This document shows positions 31,614 through 41,981 of a DNA stretch of 64,000 bases, piece by piece. The first letter of the stretch is position 1. Every line of letters begins with the position of its first letter. The notes beneath the pieces are model-generated. The model worked only from the letters and a program-made list of their open reading frames with translations, was not told the DNA's origin and did not search any database. The stretch covers positions 1,236,501 through 1,300,500 of the forward strand of contig NZ_AP024620.1 of the NCBI RefSeq assembly GCF_023734095.1, given 5' to 3'. Source of the stretch: Moorella sp. Hama-1. GTDB taxonomy: Bacteria; Bacillota; DSM-521; Neomoorellales; Neomoorellaceae. The position numbers and the translations under genes were made by a program.

Positions 31614-33167
31614 GTGGCCAGAGCCATTATGCTCCAGGGAACCAGCTCCAATGTCGGTAAGAGCGTCCTGGCGGCCGCCCTCTGCCGTATCTTCTACCAC
31701 AATGGTTACCGGGTAAGCCCTTTCAAATCCCAGAATATGGCCCTTAATTCGGGGGCCACTCCCGACGGGGGCGAGATGGGCCGCGCCCAGATCGTCCAGG
31801 CCCTGGCAGCCGGGGTAGCACCCCGGGTAGAGATGAACCCGGTCCTGCTCAAACCGACGGCCCATGCCTGTTCCCAGGTGGTGGTCCTGGGACGGCCGGT
31901 GGGCAACCTTGGCGCCAGGGAGTATCACGGTAAATTTAATCAGAAACTGTGGTCCCAGGTGGAAGGGGCTTACGCCACCCTGGACCGGGAGTTTGAGATC
32001 ATCGTCATCGAAGGAGCCGGCAGCCCGGCGGAGATTAACCTGAAAGAACAGGAAATCGCCAATATGCGGGTAGCCGGCCTGGCCCGGGCGCCGGTACTCC
32101 TGGTGGCCGACATCGACCGCGGTGGCGCCCTGGCGGCAGTGGTGGGTACTCTCGAACTCCTGGAGCCTCGGGAACGGGAGATGGTGGCCGGGATTATTAT
32201 CAACAAGTTCCGGGGCGACCGGGACCTGCTGCAGCCGGCCCTGGATTTCCTGGAAAACCGGACCGGCAAACCGATCCTGGGGGTCATCCCCTTTATACCG
32301 GACCACGGCCTGCCGGAGGAGGATTCCGTAGTCCTGGAGGAGGCCGCCAACCAGCCGACCCTCCCGGGCGAAATCGAGATTGCTGCCATCAAACTACCCT
32401 GTATCTCTAACTTTACGGATTTCGATGCCCTGGCCCGGGAGCCGGGGGTCAACCTCCGTTATATCGAAAAGGCGCGGGACCTGGGGAACCCGGATCTGAT
32501 AATCCTCCCAGGCAGTAAGAACACCATCGGCGATCTCCTGTGGCTCCGGCGCCAGGGCCTGGCGGCGGCTATTAAGAATCTGGCCGCCCGGGGAACTCCA
32601 GTGCTGGGCATCTGCGGCGGTTACCAGATGCTGGGGCAGGAGATTAGCGATCCGGATCAGGTAGAAACCGATGCCGGCCAGGTCGATGGCCTGGGCCTCC
32701 TGCCTATAAAGACTATCTTCCAGACCACAAAGGCTACCAACCAGGTGCGCGGCGTAATCACGGGTTCGGGGCCCTTCCTGGAGCCCCTGCAGGGCCGGGA
32801 GGTCCAGGGATACGAGATTCATATGGGGGCCAGTACCCTCTGCGCCGGCAGCCCGGCTTTTAAGATAACCTCCCGGGGCGGCCAGTCGGTAGCTATTGAT
32901 GACGGGGCCCTGGCCGGCGAAGGCCTTATTCTGGGTACTTATATTCACGGCATCTTGGATAACGATTTTTTACGTCATCGAATAATTACTGTCCTGCGGG
33001 CCAGGCGGGGCCTCCCGGAAAGCCCCGGGGTCCCGGACTTTATGAATGAGCAAGAACGGCGTTTTGACGCCCTGGCCCGGCAGGTAGCCGCCCACCTTGA
33101 CCTGGAGCGCCTGGGGGCCATCATGGGCTTGGAACGCCCCCTGGTGGGTCCTGGCTGTGGCTGCTGA
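31614..33167 (+). CDS. cobQ: Cobyric acid synthase (amidates b, d, e and g positions)
   Basis: A 517-residue CobQ/CbiP. The N-terminal dethiobiotin-synthetase-like ATPase domain has LQGTSSNVGKSVLAAALCR. The C-terminal class I glutaminase-like domain has the nucleophile cysteine at residue 334 (GICGGYQMLG, TGC codon) and TYIHGI. It makes four glutamine-dependent amidations. GTG 31614 has GGGGAGG. The intact cysteine here contrasts with the TGA at the equivalent place in cbiA. Confidence 0.95.
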   Translation: MARAIMLQGTSSNVGKSVLAAALCRIFYHNGYRVSPFKSQNMALNSGATPDGGEMGRAQIVQALAAGVAPRVEMNPVLLKPTAHACSQVVVLGRPVGNLGAREYHGKFNQKLWSQVEGAYATLDREFEIIVIEGAGSPAEINLKEQEIANMRVAGLARAPVLLVADIDRGGALAAVVGTLELLEPREREMVAGIIINKFRGDRDLLQPALDFLENRTGKPILGVIPFIPDHGLPEEDSVVLEEAANQPTLPGEIEIAAIKLPCISNFTDFDALAREPGVNLRYIEKARDLGNPDLIILPGSKNTIGDLLWLRRQGLAAAIKNLAARGTPVLGICGGYQMLGQEISDPDQVETDAGQVDGLGLLPIKTIFQTTKATNQVRGVITGSGPFLEPLQGREVQGYEIHMGASTLCAGSPAFKITSRGGQSVAIDDGALAGEGLILGTYIHGILDNDFLRHRIITVLRARRGLPESPGVPDFMNEQERRFDALARQVAAHLDLERLGAIMGLERPLVGPGCGC

Positions 33168-34119
33168 CCTGTTAATCTTGCTCCTGGCCCTGCTTCTGGA
33201 TCTGCTGGTTGGCGATCCACCCTGGCTGATCCATCCTACCCAGGTTATGGGGGCCGGGATAAGCAGCCTGGAAAGGCTCCTGTGGCGGCCGGGGGCCCGG
33301 CCGGGTTACTTGCTGGTCGCCGGTGGGGTCCTGGCGGCGATCATTATCGGCACTACCTGGATGGTGACGGAGGCGCTGCTGGTACTGACTGGCAGGGCTG
33401 GTTACTGGGCGGAGCTTCTCCTGGCCGGGTGGTTGTTGGCCACCACCATTGCCCCCCGGGGCCTGGCCGGGGCCGGCAGGAACCTCAGCCGGACCCTAAA
33501 AGCCGGGGACCTGGAGAAGGCCCGTCGCCAGGTGGGGTTGATTGTCGGCCGGGATACCGCCCACCTGACGGTAGCCGGGGTGACCAGGGCCACCGTGGAA
33601 ACCATAGCCGAAAATACCAGCGACGGCATTATAGCCCCCCTCTTTTATTTTTTCCTGGGGGGGGTGCCCCTGGCCATGGCCTACCGGGCGGTAAACACCC
33701 TGGATTCCATGTTGGGCTATAAAAATCAGCGCTACCTTCACTTCGGCCGGGTGGCGGCCAGGGTAGACGACCTGGCCAATTATTTTCCGGCCCGGCTCAC
33801 CGGGCTGGCCATCTGCGGGGCCGCCCTCCTGGCGGGTCAGGGGCGCCGGGCCTGGCGGACCATGCTGCGGGATGCCCGGCAGCATCCCAGCCCCAATAGC
33901 GGTTATCCAGAGGCGGCCATGGCCGGCGCCCTGGGTATCCGGCTGGGGGGTCTCAATTATTATGGCGGGGTACCCACACAGCGGCCCTTTATCGGCGAGG
34001 CTTTAAGGGAACTGGAACCGGCTGATATTGACCGCGCCATCAGTCTCATGGCTGGTGCTACGGTAATCGCCGCCCTGGCCGGGAGCATCTACCTGGTCCT
34101 CGGGAACCATTGGCTCTAA
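33157..34119 (+). CDS. cbiB: Adenosylcobinamide-phosphate synthase, CbiB
   Basis: A 320-residue integral membrane protein that attaches aminopropanol (or its phosphate) to cobyric acid. The family N-terminus LLLALLLDLLVGDPPWLIHPTQVMG is clear; also ENTSDGIIAPLFY, NTLDSMLGYKN and SPNSGYPEAAMAGALG. GTG 33157 is chosen for GGTGGG at suitable spacing and because upstream in-frame sequence has a Trp-rich shadow character. It overlaps the end of cobQ. Confidence 0.92.
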   Translation: MAADLLILLLALLLDLLVGDPPWLIHPTQVMGAGISSLERLLWRPGARPGYLLVAGGVLAAIIIGTTWMVTEALLVLTGRAGYWAELLLAGWLLATTIAPRGLAGAGRNLSRTLKAGDLEKARRQVGLIVGRDTAHLTVAGVTRATVETIAENTSDGIIAPLFYFFLGGVPLAMAYRAVNTLDSMLGYKNQRYLHFGRVAARVDDLANYFPARLTGLAICGAALLAGQGRRAWRTMLRDARQHPSPNSGYPEAAMAGALGIRLGGLNYYGGVPTQRPFIGEALRELEPADIDRAISLMAGATVIAALAGSIYLVLGNHWL

Positions 34120-34127
34120 GGGGAAAG

Positions 34128-35534
34128 ATGAGTATGACCTGCAAAAGGATTGTTATCGCCGGTACCCGGAGTGGCGTCGGCAAAACCAGTATTGCCACGG
34201 GTTTGATGGCCGCTCTGGCGGCCAGGGGCATGCGGGTCCAGGGGTTTAAAGTCGGCCCCGACTATATTGATCCCAGCTACCACACCCTGGCTACCGGCCG
34301 GCCCTCCCGTAACCTGGATACCTTTTTAATGCCCCCGGCCGCCGCACTGGAAGCCTTCGAGGGCGCTGCTGCTACCAGCGACATCGCCGTAATTGAAGGG
34401 GCTATGGGGCTTTATGATGGTCACCGCGACAACGGCGGTGGGAGTACGGCGGCCATCGCCCGGCTGCTGGCGGCCCCGGTCTTACTGGTAGTTGACGCTA
34501 CCTCCCTGGGGCAGAGTGTGGCCGCCGAGGTTCTGGGATACCGTTCCCTGGATCCCCGGGTGCAGCTGGCCGGGGTTATCCTGAACCGGGTCAGCAATGA
34601 GGGCCACCTGGAGTTACTGCGCCGGGCCATTGAGGAAGACACTGGACTACCGGTGGTCGGCTGGTTGCGGCGGGGTTCGCTACCCTCCCTTCCTTCCCGG
34701 CACCTGGGGTTGATCCCGGCCGGGGAACAGGCTGGCCTCACCGCCGTTCTGGAGGAACTGGCCGCGGCCGTTACCGCCGGCCTGGACCTGGCAAGGGTAG
34801 TGGCCCTGGCCGATGGGGCCGGTCCCCTGCCGGCGGGAGCGGGCCGCTTCTTTGCCGTAGCCCGGGCGGAGGCGGGGGAGGCAATTCCAATAGCCGTAGC
34901 CAGGGACCAGGCCTTTAGTTTTTACTACCAGGACGCCCTGGATTACCTGGCAGCCCTGGGCGCCAAGCTGATCCCCTTCAGTCCCCTACAGGACAGCCGC
35001 TTGCCACCGGAAGCCGCCGGGGTGATAATCGGCGGCGGTTTTCCGGAGATTTTCCTGGCAGATCTGGCGGCCAACAGGCCTTTACTGGCCGACCTGCGGC
35101 GGCAGGTGGCCCGGGGCCTGCCCCTCTACGCCGAGTGAGGTGGCCTCATGTATCTGACCAGGGCGATAACCGATCTGGAGGGCCATACCTGGCCCCTGGC
35201 CGGTATTATACCCGCCGCCTGTCGCATGCAACAGAGTCTGGCCGGCCTGGGCTACCGGGAAGCCTTCCTTTGCCGGGACAACCTCCTGGGCCGGCAGGAT
35301 GACTGCCTCTATGGCCATGAATTTCATTATTCCATCCTGACGGATCTGGCAGCCGACTTCCCCCCGGCTTACACCTGGGGGTTACGGGGCACGATGCGCT
35401 ATGATGGTTACGGAACCAGGCAGGTAGTGGCCTCTTATCTGCACCTGCATTTTCTGGGCAACCGGCAGGCCGCCCGGAACTTCCTGGCCGCCTGCCGTAA
35501 ATTTAAAGGAGGAGTCAGCAATGTCACTGCTTGA
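34128..35534 (+). CDS. cbiA: Cobyrinate a,c-diamide synthase with in-frame TGA at the catalytic cysteine (candidate selenoprotein)
   Basis: Read through, this is a 468-residue CbiA of normal length that amidates the a and c acetates of cobyrinate. The N-terminal ATPase has GTRSGVGKT (residues 12-20). The C-terminal glutaminase domain has FPEIF and the histidine-bearing SYLHLHF (H439/H441). At codon 337 (35136-35138) a TGA replaces the nucleophile cysteine: PLYAE-TGA-GGLMYLTRA, where the family has YAECGGLMYL. The frame is intact to 35534 and overlaps cobT normally. Either TGA encodes selenocysteine or one nonsense change split the gene. GAGGTGG before ATG 35148 could restart translation in the second case. 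Start ATG 34128 follows AAGGGGAAAG. Confidence 0.9.
35136..35189 (+). promoter_or_regulatory. Possible bacterial SECIS hairpin after the cbiA TGA
   Basis: Starting at the TGA, a lower stem can pair GGCCT (35142-35146) with GGGCC (35180-35184). An upper stem pairs CCAG (35158-35161) with CTGG (35175-35178), leaving a 13-base apical loop that begins GG, 23 bases from the TGA. The G at the loop start and the distance suit the loose bacterial SECIS rules, but the upper stem is only 4 bp. Weak support alone. Confidence 0.3.
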
Positions 35535-36582
35535 TCAGACCCTGCAGGCTATCAAACACCTGGACGAAGCAGCCATGACCAGGGCCCAGGCCCACCTGGA
35601 CGACCTGACCAAACCCCCGGGTAGCCTGGGGACCCTGGAGGACATCGCCAGGCGCCTGGCCGGGATCCGGGGCGAGGTACCCCGCCCCATATCCCGCAAA
35701 GCCCATATCCTCATGGCCGGGGATCACGGCGTTGTGGCCGAAGGGGTCAGTGCCTTCCCCCAAGAGGTCACTCCCCAGATGGTCTTTAACTTCAGCCGGG
35801 GCGGGGCGGCCATCAATGTCCTGGCCCGCCATGCCGGCGCCGAGTTGGTCCTGGTGGATATCGGTGTCGCCAGCGAATTACCCGATCTCCCGGGTTTATT
35901 AAAACGTAAAGTGGCCCCGGGTACGGCCAACCTCGCCCAGGGTCCGGCCATGACCAGGGAACAGGCCATAGCTGCCCTGGAAGTGGGTATTGAGGTCGCC
36001 AATGACGAGATCGATGCCGGTAATGAATTGCTGGGCATTGGTGAGATGGGTATCGGTAATACCACCCCCAGCTCGGCTATCCTGGCGGTCTTTAGCGGGC
36101 AGCCGGTGGAAGAGATTACCGGCCGGGGTACGGGAGTCGACGATAGCAGGTTAAAGTTAAAGATTAAGGCCATCAAACAGGGCCTGGCGGTTAATAAACC
36201 GGACCCCAGTGACCCCCTGGATGTCCTGGCTAAAGTCGGGGGCCTGGAGATTGCCGGTATGGCCGGGGTCATCCTGGCCGGGGCCGCCCGGCGGGTACCG
36301 GTAATCATCGATGGCTTTATCTCCGGAGCAGCGGCCCTGGTAGCCACCAGAATGGCTCCCCTGGCCGGGGATTTTATCCTGGCTTCCCATCTCTCCGAAG
36401 AACCGGGCCATGCCGCTGCCTTAGAATTGATGGGCCTTGAGCCTATGCTAACTATGCGGATGCGCCTGGGAGAAGGGACGGGAGCCGCCCTGGGCATGAC
36501 CCTGGTGGATGCCGCCATTATGATTTACCATGAGATGGCCACCTTCAGCCAGGCGGGCATCTCGGGAGCCCTGGATCATTGA
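35521..36582 (+). CDS. cobT: Nicotinate-nucleotide-dimethylbenzimidazole phosphoribosyltransferase
   Basis: A 353-residue CobT, which activates the lower-ligand base to its alpha-ribotide. Motifs are DDLTKPPGSLGTLEDIARRLAG near the start, MAGDHGVVAEGVSAFPQEVT, GEMGIGNTTPSSAI and the C-terminal RMRLGEGTGAAL with the catalytic glutamate. ATG 35521 follows AAAGGAGGAG and lies in the end of cbiA. The lower-base synthesis genes are not in this window. Confidence 0.96.
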   Translation: MSLLDQTLQAIKHLDEAAMTRAQAHLDDLTKPPGSLGTLEDIARRLAGIRGEVPRPISRKAHILMAGDHGVVAEGVSAFPQEVTPQMVFNFSRGGAAINVLARHAGAELVLVDIGVASELPDLPGLLKRKVAPGTANLAQGPAMTREQAIAALEVGIEVANDEIDAGNELLGIGEMGIGNTTPSSAILAVFSGQPVEEITGRGTGVDDSRLKLKIKAIKQGLAVNKPDPSDPLDVLAKVGGLEIAGMAGVILAGAARRVPVIIDGFISGAAALVATRMAPLAGDFILASHLSEEPGHAAALELMGLEPMLTMRMRLGEGTGAALGMTLVDAAIMIYHEMATFSQAGISGALDH

Positions 36583-37358
36583 GTAACCAGCTGGCAGCCT
36601 TCCTGACAGCCCTCCAGTTCCTGACCAGGGTACGCCTGAGTAGCTGCGGCAGCCGGGAGGTTTCTTTCCAGGCGAGCATCGTCTATTTTCCCCTGGTGGG
36701 GCTAATCCTGGGGCTAATCCTGGCGGCTGCCGGGTTGGTTTTAAACCGCTTCGTACCGGCTGCCGCCAGGGCCGGCTTGCTCCTGGCCCTGGGGGTCTTC
36801 CTGAGCGGGGGTTTACACCTGGACGGCTTTATCGATACCATGGATGGTCTTTTATCCGGCCGGGAACGGGAACGGGTCCTGGAGATTATGAAGGACAGCC
36901 ATGTCGGCGCCCACGGGGTAACGGCAGTGATCACCCTGATGCTGCTCAAGTTCAGCCTGTTATTCTCCCTCCCTCCGGCCCGCCTCTGGCTGGGGGTCCT
37001 GCCCCTGTCACCCTTTCTCCTCCTGATGCCGGTACTGGCCCGCTGGGCCATGGTACCTGCCCTGACCTGTTTCCCCTACGCCCGCCGGGAGGGCCTGGGC
37101 AGCCTCTTTGGGGCCGGGCAGGGGCGCCGGGCCCTGATCCCGGCCACCTTGGTTACTGTTCTCCTCAGCTGGCTAGCCCTGGGTTCTGGAGGGCTGATGC
37201 TTATGGCCCTGGTAGCCCTGGCTGCCTGGTGGTGGTGCCGCTACCTCCAGAGGGTTCTGGGCGGCCTGACAGGGGACACCTACGGCGCTTTGGCGGAGCT
37301 AACCGAAGTCCTGGTCCTGGCGGCGGCAGTTTTATTCCGGCCATGGTTGGGGGTGTGA
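36579..37358 (+). CDS. cobS: Adenosylcobinamide-GDP ribazoletransferase, CobS
   Basis: A 259-residue membrane enzyme that joins GDP-cobinamide and alpha-ribazole to finish the cobamide. The N-terminus AFLTALQFLTRV, GGLHLDGFIDTMDGLLSG with its metal-binding aspartates, and KDSHVGAHGV are diagnostic. TTG 36579 overlaps the cobT stop (TTGA). Confidence 0.94.
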   Translation: MSNQLAAFLTALQFLTRVRLSSCGSREVSFQASIVYFPLVGLILGLILAAAGLVLNRFVPAAARAGLLLALGVFLSGGLHLDGFIDTMDGLLSGRERERVLEIMKDSHVGAHGVTAVITLMLLKFSLLFSLPPARLWLGVLPLSPFLLLMPVLARWAMVPALTCFPYARREGLGSLFGAGQGRRALIPATLVTVLLSWLALGSGGLMLMALVALAAWWWCRYLQRVLGGLTGDTYGALAELTEVLVLAAAVLFRPWLGV

Positions 37359-37360
37359 CT

Positions 37361-38272
37361 ATGCGCGGGCAGGCGCGGGTACCGGGGTCCTGCGGTGAAC
37401 TGGTCCAGGGAGTAGTTAATGGTCAATACTTCCTCATTACCTGCCCCATTAAATTGGGGGCGGAGGTAAGGGTCGACCTGCAACCCGGGGGCCGGGTTAC
37501 CGGCCCCCGGGAAAGGGAGAAGGCCCTGCTCGCCGTTCGCCGGGCTCTGAATTACCTGGCCAGCCAGTGGGGCGCCCGGGTGGAAATCTGTAACCCCCTG
37601 CCTTTGGGGAAGGGCCTGGCCAGCAGTACCGCCGATGTAGTAGCAGCAGTGGTGGCTACAGCCGGGGCCCTGGGAACGGAGCTATCCCTGGAAGTGATTA
37701 CGCAGCTTGCCCTGGCCATTGAACCGAGTGACGGGACTTTCTTACCGGGTATTGTCCGCTTTGATCACCTGGAGGGTAAGGAATGGGACTACCTAGGGCA
37801 ACCGCCGCCCCTGGATATTTTAATCGTCGACCCCGGCGGGGTAGTCGATACCATCCACTTTAACCGGCGGCGGGATCTTCCGACCCTTAACCTGGCCAAG
37901 GAAGGGGAAGTCAGGGAGGCCACCCGGCTGGTGCAGGAGGGCCTGGCCCGGGAGAGGGCGGATTTAATCGCCCGGGGGGCTACCCTGAGCGCCCTGGCCA
38001 ACCAGGGAATTCTTTACAAACCGGAACTGGAACCCATCTTGAAAATCGCCACCAGCAGTGGCGCCCTGGGGGTGAATACCGCCCACAGCGGCACGGTAAT
38101 CGGCGTCCTTTACCGGCCGGGAGAGGTTGACGTGGACGACCTGGAGGGCAGGATCCGCGCCGCCTTTCCTTATGTTAACTTTATCCGAACCACCATGACG
38201 GGTGGCGGGGTGGAGGTGGTAGACGGCCCATGGTTGCACCAGGGGCAGGATACAGTCATAGCGGGGAATTAG
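37361..38272 (+). CDS. pduX: PduX-like L-threonine kinase (GHMP family)
   Basis: A 303-residue GHMP kinase opening with ARVPGSCGELVQGVVNGQ, typical of PduX, and with the ATP loop PLGKGLASSTADVVA near residue 83. PduX makes L-threonine O-3-phosphate, the CobD substrate for aminopropanol phosphate. ATG 37361 lies two bases after the cobS stop; upstream in-frame codons are cobS sequence. Its partner cobD follows with a 43-base overlap, supporting the assignment. Confidence 0.88.
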   Translation: MRGQARVPGSCGELVQGVVNGQYFLITCPIKLGAEVRVDLQPGGRVTGPREREKALLAVRRALNYLASQWGARVEICNPLPLGKGLASSTADVVAAVVATAGALGTELSLEVITQLALAIEPSDGTFLPGIVRFDHLEGKEWDYLGQPPPLDILIVDPGGVVDTIHFNRRRDLPTLNLAKEGEVREATRLVQEGLARERADLIARGATLSALANQGILYKPELEPILKIATSSGALGVNTAHSGTVIGVLYRPGEVDVDDLEGRIRAAFPYVNFIRTTMTGGGVEVVDGPWLHQGQDTVIAGN

Positions 38273-39360
38273 GGAGGCCGGTCCACGGCGGTGACTGGCA
38301 GGGGGCTGTCGATCGCTACGGTTGGCGAGTGGAAGAGATTCTGGATTTTAGCGCCAACATTAACCCCCTGGGGCCCCCGGCCGGGGTGCTGGCGGTCTTA
38401 AAGGAGAACCTGGCGGCTATCCAGCGTTACCCCGACCCGGCCAACCGGCGCTTCAAAGAGGCCCTGGCAACCCAGAGGCAGCTGGAGACCGGTTCGCTGA
38501 TCGCTGCCAATGGGGCGGTGGAACTAATTTACCTGGTTCTGCAGGTTTTGAAGCCCCGGCGGGTACTGGTCAGTGAACCTACCTTTAGCGAATACCGCCG
38601 GGCCGCCAGGGCTGCCGGGGCCAGGGTGGTCTCGGTAACCCTGGATCCAGACGCTGGCTTTTCCTTTGATCTGGACCGGTGGTGCCAGGAGCTACCAGGG
38701 GTCCAACTGGCCTTTATCTGTAACCCTAATAATCCTACCGGCCGTCTCCTGGCTCCGGATGTTTTACAGGAGGTATTAAACCGGTGCCGGGAAGCAGGGG
38801 TTTTCCTGGTCGTTGACGAATCCTTTCTCGATTTTATCCCCAATGGGGAGGAGTATTCCCTCGCCCGGCAGGCAGCTTCCTGGCCGGGACTATTTATCCT
38901 CCATTCCCTGACGAAAATCTATGCCCTGCCCGGCCTGCGCCTGGGGTACGGGGTGGGTCGCCCGGAGCTGGTGGCCAGGTTGGAGGCCGGCCGCGACCCC
39001 TGGAGCGTCAATATCCTGGCCCAGATGGCCGGCGTCGCCGCCCTGGCGGAAACAGGGTATATAAAGGAGACGCAGGCGGTAATCGGCCGCGAAAAGGAAT
39101 TTCTTTTTCATCGCCTGGCTGAATTAGCAGGATTCCGGCCCTATAACCCCGAAGTTAATTTTATCTTGACCAGAATCCTGGACGACCGCCTGACGGCACC
39201 CCGGCTGGCCGAATCCCTGGCCCGGCAGGGTATCCTCATCCGCGATTGTTCTTCTTTTCCCGGCCTGGGGCCCCATTACTTCCGCGTAGCCGTCCGCGAC
39301 CGCCGGGCCAATGAACGGTTATTGGCCGCCCTGGGGGAGCCAGGGGCAACCTTTTCATAG
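38230..39360 (+). CDS. cobD: L-threonine-O-3-phosphate decarboxylase, CobD
   Basis: A 376-residue fold-type I PLP enzyme related to histidinol-phosphate aminotransferase. Motifs: VHGGDWQGAVDRYG, DFSANINPLGPP, CNPNNPTGRLL, VDESFLDF and HSLTKIYALPGLRLGYG with the PLP lysine. It decarboxylates threonine phosphate to (R)-1-amino-2-propanol phosphate. HisC is an alternative on sequence alone, but the N-terminal HGG and the pduX neighbour make CobD the better call. Confidence 0.92.
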   Translation: MVAPGAGYSHSGELGRPVHGGDWQGAVDRYGWRVEEILDFSANINPLGPPAGVLAVLKENLAAIQRYPDPANRRFKEALATQRQLETGSLIAANGAVELIYLVLQVLKPRRVLVSEPTFSEYRRAARAAGARVVSVTLDPDAGFSFDLDRWCQELPGVQLAFICNPNNPTGRLLAPDVLQEVLNRCREAGVFLVVDESFLDFIPNGEEYSLARQAASWPGLFILHSLTKIYALPGLRLGYGVGRPELVARLEAGRDPWSVNILAQMAGVAALAETGYIKETQAVIGREKEFLFHRLAELAGFRPYNPEVNFILTRILDDRLTAPRLAESLARQGILIRDCSSFPGLGPHYFRVAVRDRRANERLLAALGEPGATFS

Positions 39361-39382
39361 GATATTTTCGGGGGAATGTTAA

Positions 39383-40027
39383 TTGCAGGGTACAAGGGTC
39401 TATCTGGTACGCCACGGTGAGACGGAGTGGAATCACACCATGCGTTATCAGGGTCATTCCGACATTGCCTTAAGTGCTACCGGCCGCCGGCAGGCCGAAC
39501 TCCTGAGGGAGCGTTTCCGGGGGATTAAGCTGGATGCCATATATGCCAGCGACTTGAATCGGGCTAAGGAAACGGCGGCGGTAATCGCCGCTCCTCACGG
39601 CCTGCAGGTGCAGGAAGTCCCGGCCTTGCGGGAATTGAACTTTGGTGCCTGGGAGGGACTAACCTACCAGGAGATAATAGCCTCATATCCCCGGGAGTTG
39701 GATACCTGGCGCCGGAACCCCGGTACCACCATTGTTCCGGGAGGCGAGAGCTTTCAGCAGGTCAAGGAACGAGCCCTGGCCGCTTTTGAGGATATTGTGG
39801 CCACAGAAGCGGGCCGCACCCTCCTGCTTGTCGCCCACGGGGGAAGCCTGCGCTCCCTTATTTGCGCCCTGCTGGGCCTTGATTTAACCGCCGTCTGGCG
39901 CTTTCGCCTAGATAATACCGGGGTTAGTGTCGTTGACTGTTATGACGAGCAACGCATCCTGGTATTATTAAATGATACCCACCATCTGGAAACCCTGGGC
40001 GGACCGGACGGCAGCGGGGTTCTTTAA
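39383..40027 (+). CDS. cobC: Alpha-ribazole phosphatase-like histidine phosphatase
   Basis: A 214-residue phosphoglycerate-mutase-fold phosphatase with the catalytic LVRHGETEWN, the arginine/glutamate RELNFGAWEGLTYQEI and the second histidine in VAHGGSLRSL. In this operon it most likely removes the 5'-phosphate from alpha-ribazole phosphate or adenosylcobamide phosphate (CobC/CobZ role); other substrates are possible in this broad family. TTG 39383 follows GGGGGA. Confidence 0.85.
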   Translation: MQGTRVYLVRHGETEWNHTMRYQGHSDIALSATGRRQAELLRERFRGIKLDAIYASDLNRAKETAAVIAAPHGLQVQEVPALRELNFGAWEGLTYQEIIASYPRELDTWRRNPGTTIVPGGESFQQVKERALAAFEDIVATEAGRTLLLVAHGGSLRSLICALLGLDLTAVWRFRLDNTGVSVVDCYDEQRILVLLNDTHHLETLGGPDGSGVL

Positions 40028-40082
40028 ACAGGGAGTAACCGGGGCTTAATCCAGGCAAACTACCACCAGGAGGTGGTTTGTC

Positions 40083-40310
40083 TTGGAGCCCACATTTAAA
40101 CCCTCACGGGCGCCCTGGAGTACCCAGCCCAGCCTGAAGGAAATGGCTGACGAAGTCGGTGTCGATTTTGACCGCTTCATCGCTGGCCTGGCCGCCAACC
40201 GTTCCGATACAGAACTGGCGGCGGAATTCGGGGTCGAGCCCCAGGTTATCTATCACCTGCGGGACCACTTTGAACGCTACGGGATTCACTCCATTATGGG
40301 GCAGGACTAG
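40083..40310 (+). CDS. Small HTH-like protein at the end of the cobamide operon
   Basis: A 75-residue protein; residues 20-65 (KEMADEVGVDFDRFIAGLAANRSDTELAAEFGVEPQVIYHL) look like a helix-turn-helix of the type that tests DNA sequence through SDTELAAEFGVEPQVIYHL. TTG 40083 follows AGGAGGTGG, and that ribosome binding site sits in a small hairpin (ACCACC/GGTGGT, about 40064-40079). Function unknown. It is the last gene before the operon terminator. Confidence 0.7.
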   Translation: MEPTFKPSRAPWSTQPSLKEMADEVGVDFDRFIAGLAANRSDTELAAEFGVEPQVIYHLRDHFERYGIHSIMGQD

Positions 40311-40330
40311 CCGGGCAACCCGGCTTTTTT
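40309..40330 (+). terminator. Terminator of the cobamide operon
   Basis: AGCCGGG (40309-40315) and CCCGGCT (40319-40325) with a 3-base loop, then six T. It overlaps the stop codon of the small HTH gene. Confidence 0.9.
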
Positions 40331-40469
40331 CATCCTACCACTTACGGAAAAACAGCCAGGTCGCCAAAACGCCCCGGGTCCGGGGCTAAAGGTATATTGG
40401 CCCCGGATGGGACCTTTTTATACCGGTGGGGTTGGCCGGTGCAATCAACCGGATGAGCTCTGGTACTCA

Positions 40470-41981
<1,512 letters not shown>

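Noticed and set aside
31413-32306. 297-codon open frame on the minus strand
   Set aside because: Antisense of cbiC/cobQ without any domain or ribosome binding site.
35148-35534. C-terminal half of cbiA as a separate gene starting at ATG 35148
   Set aside because: GAGGTGG precedes it, so it could be translated, but it is in the same frame as the upstream part, would lack the catalytic residue, and together the two parts make one normal-length CbiA. Treated as one gene with a TGA codon.
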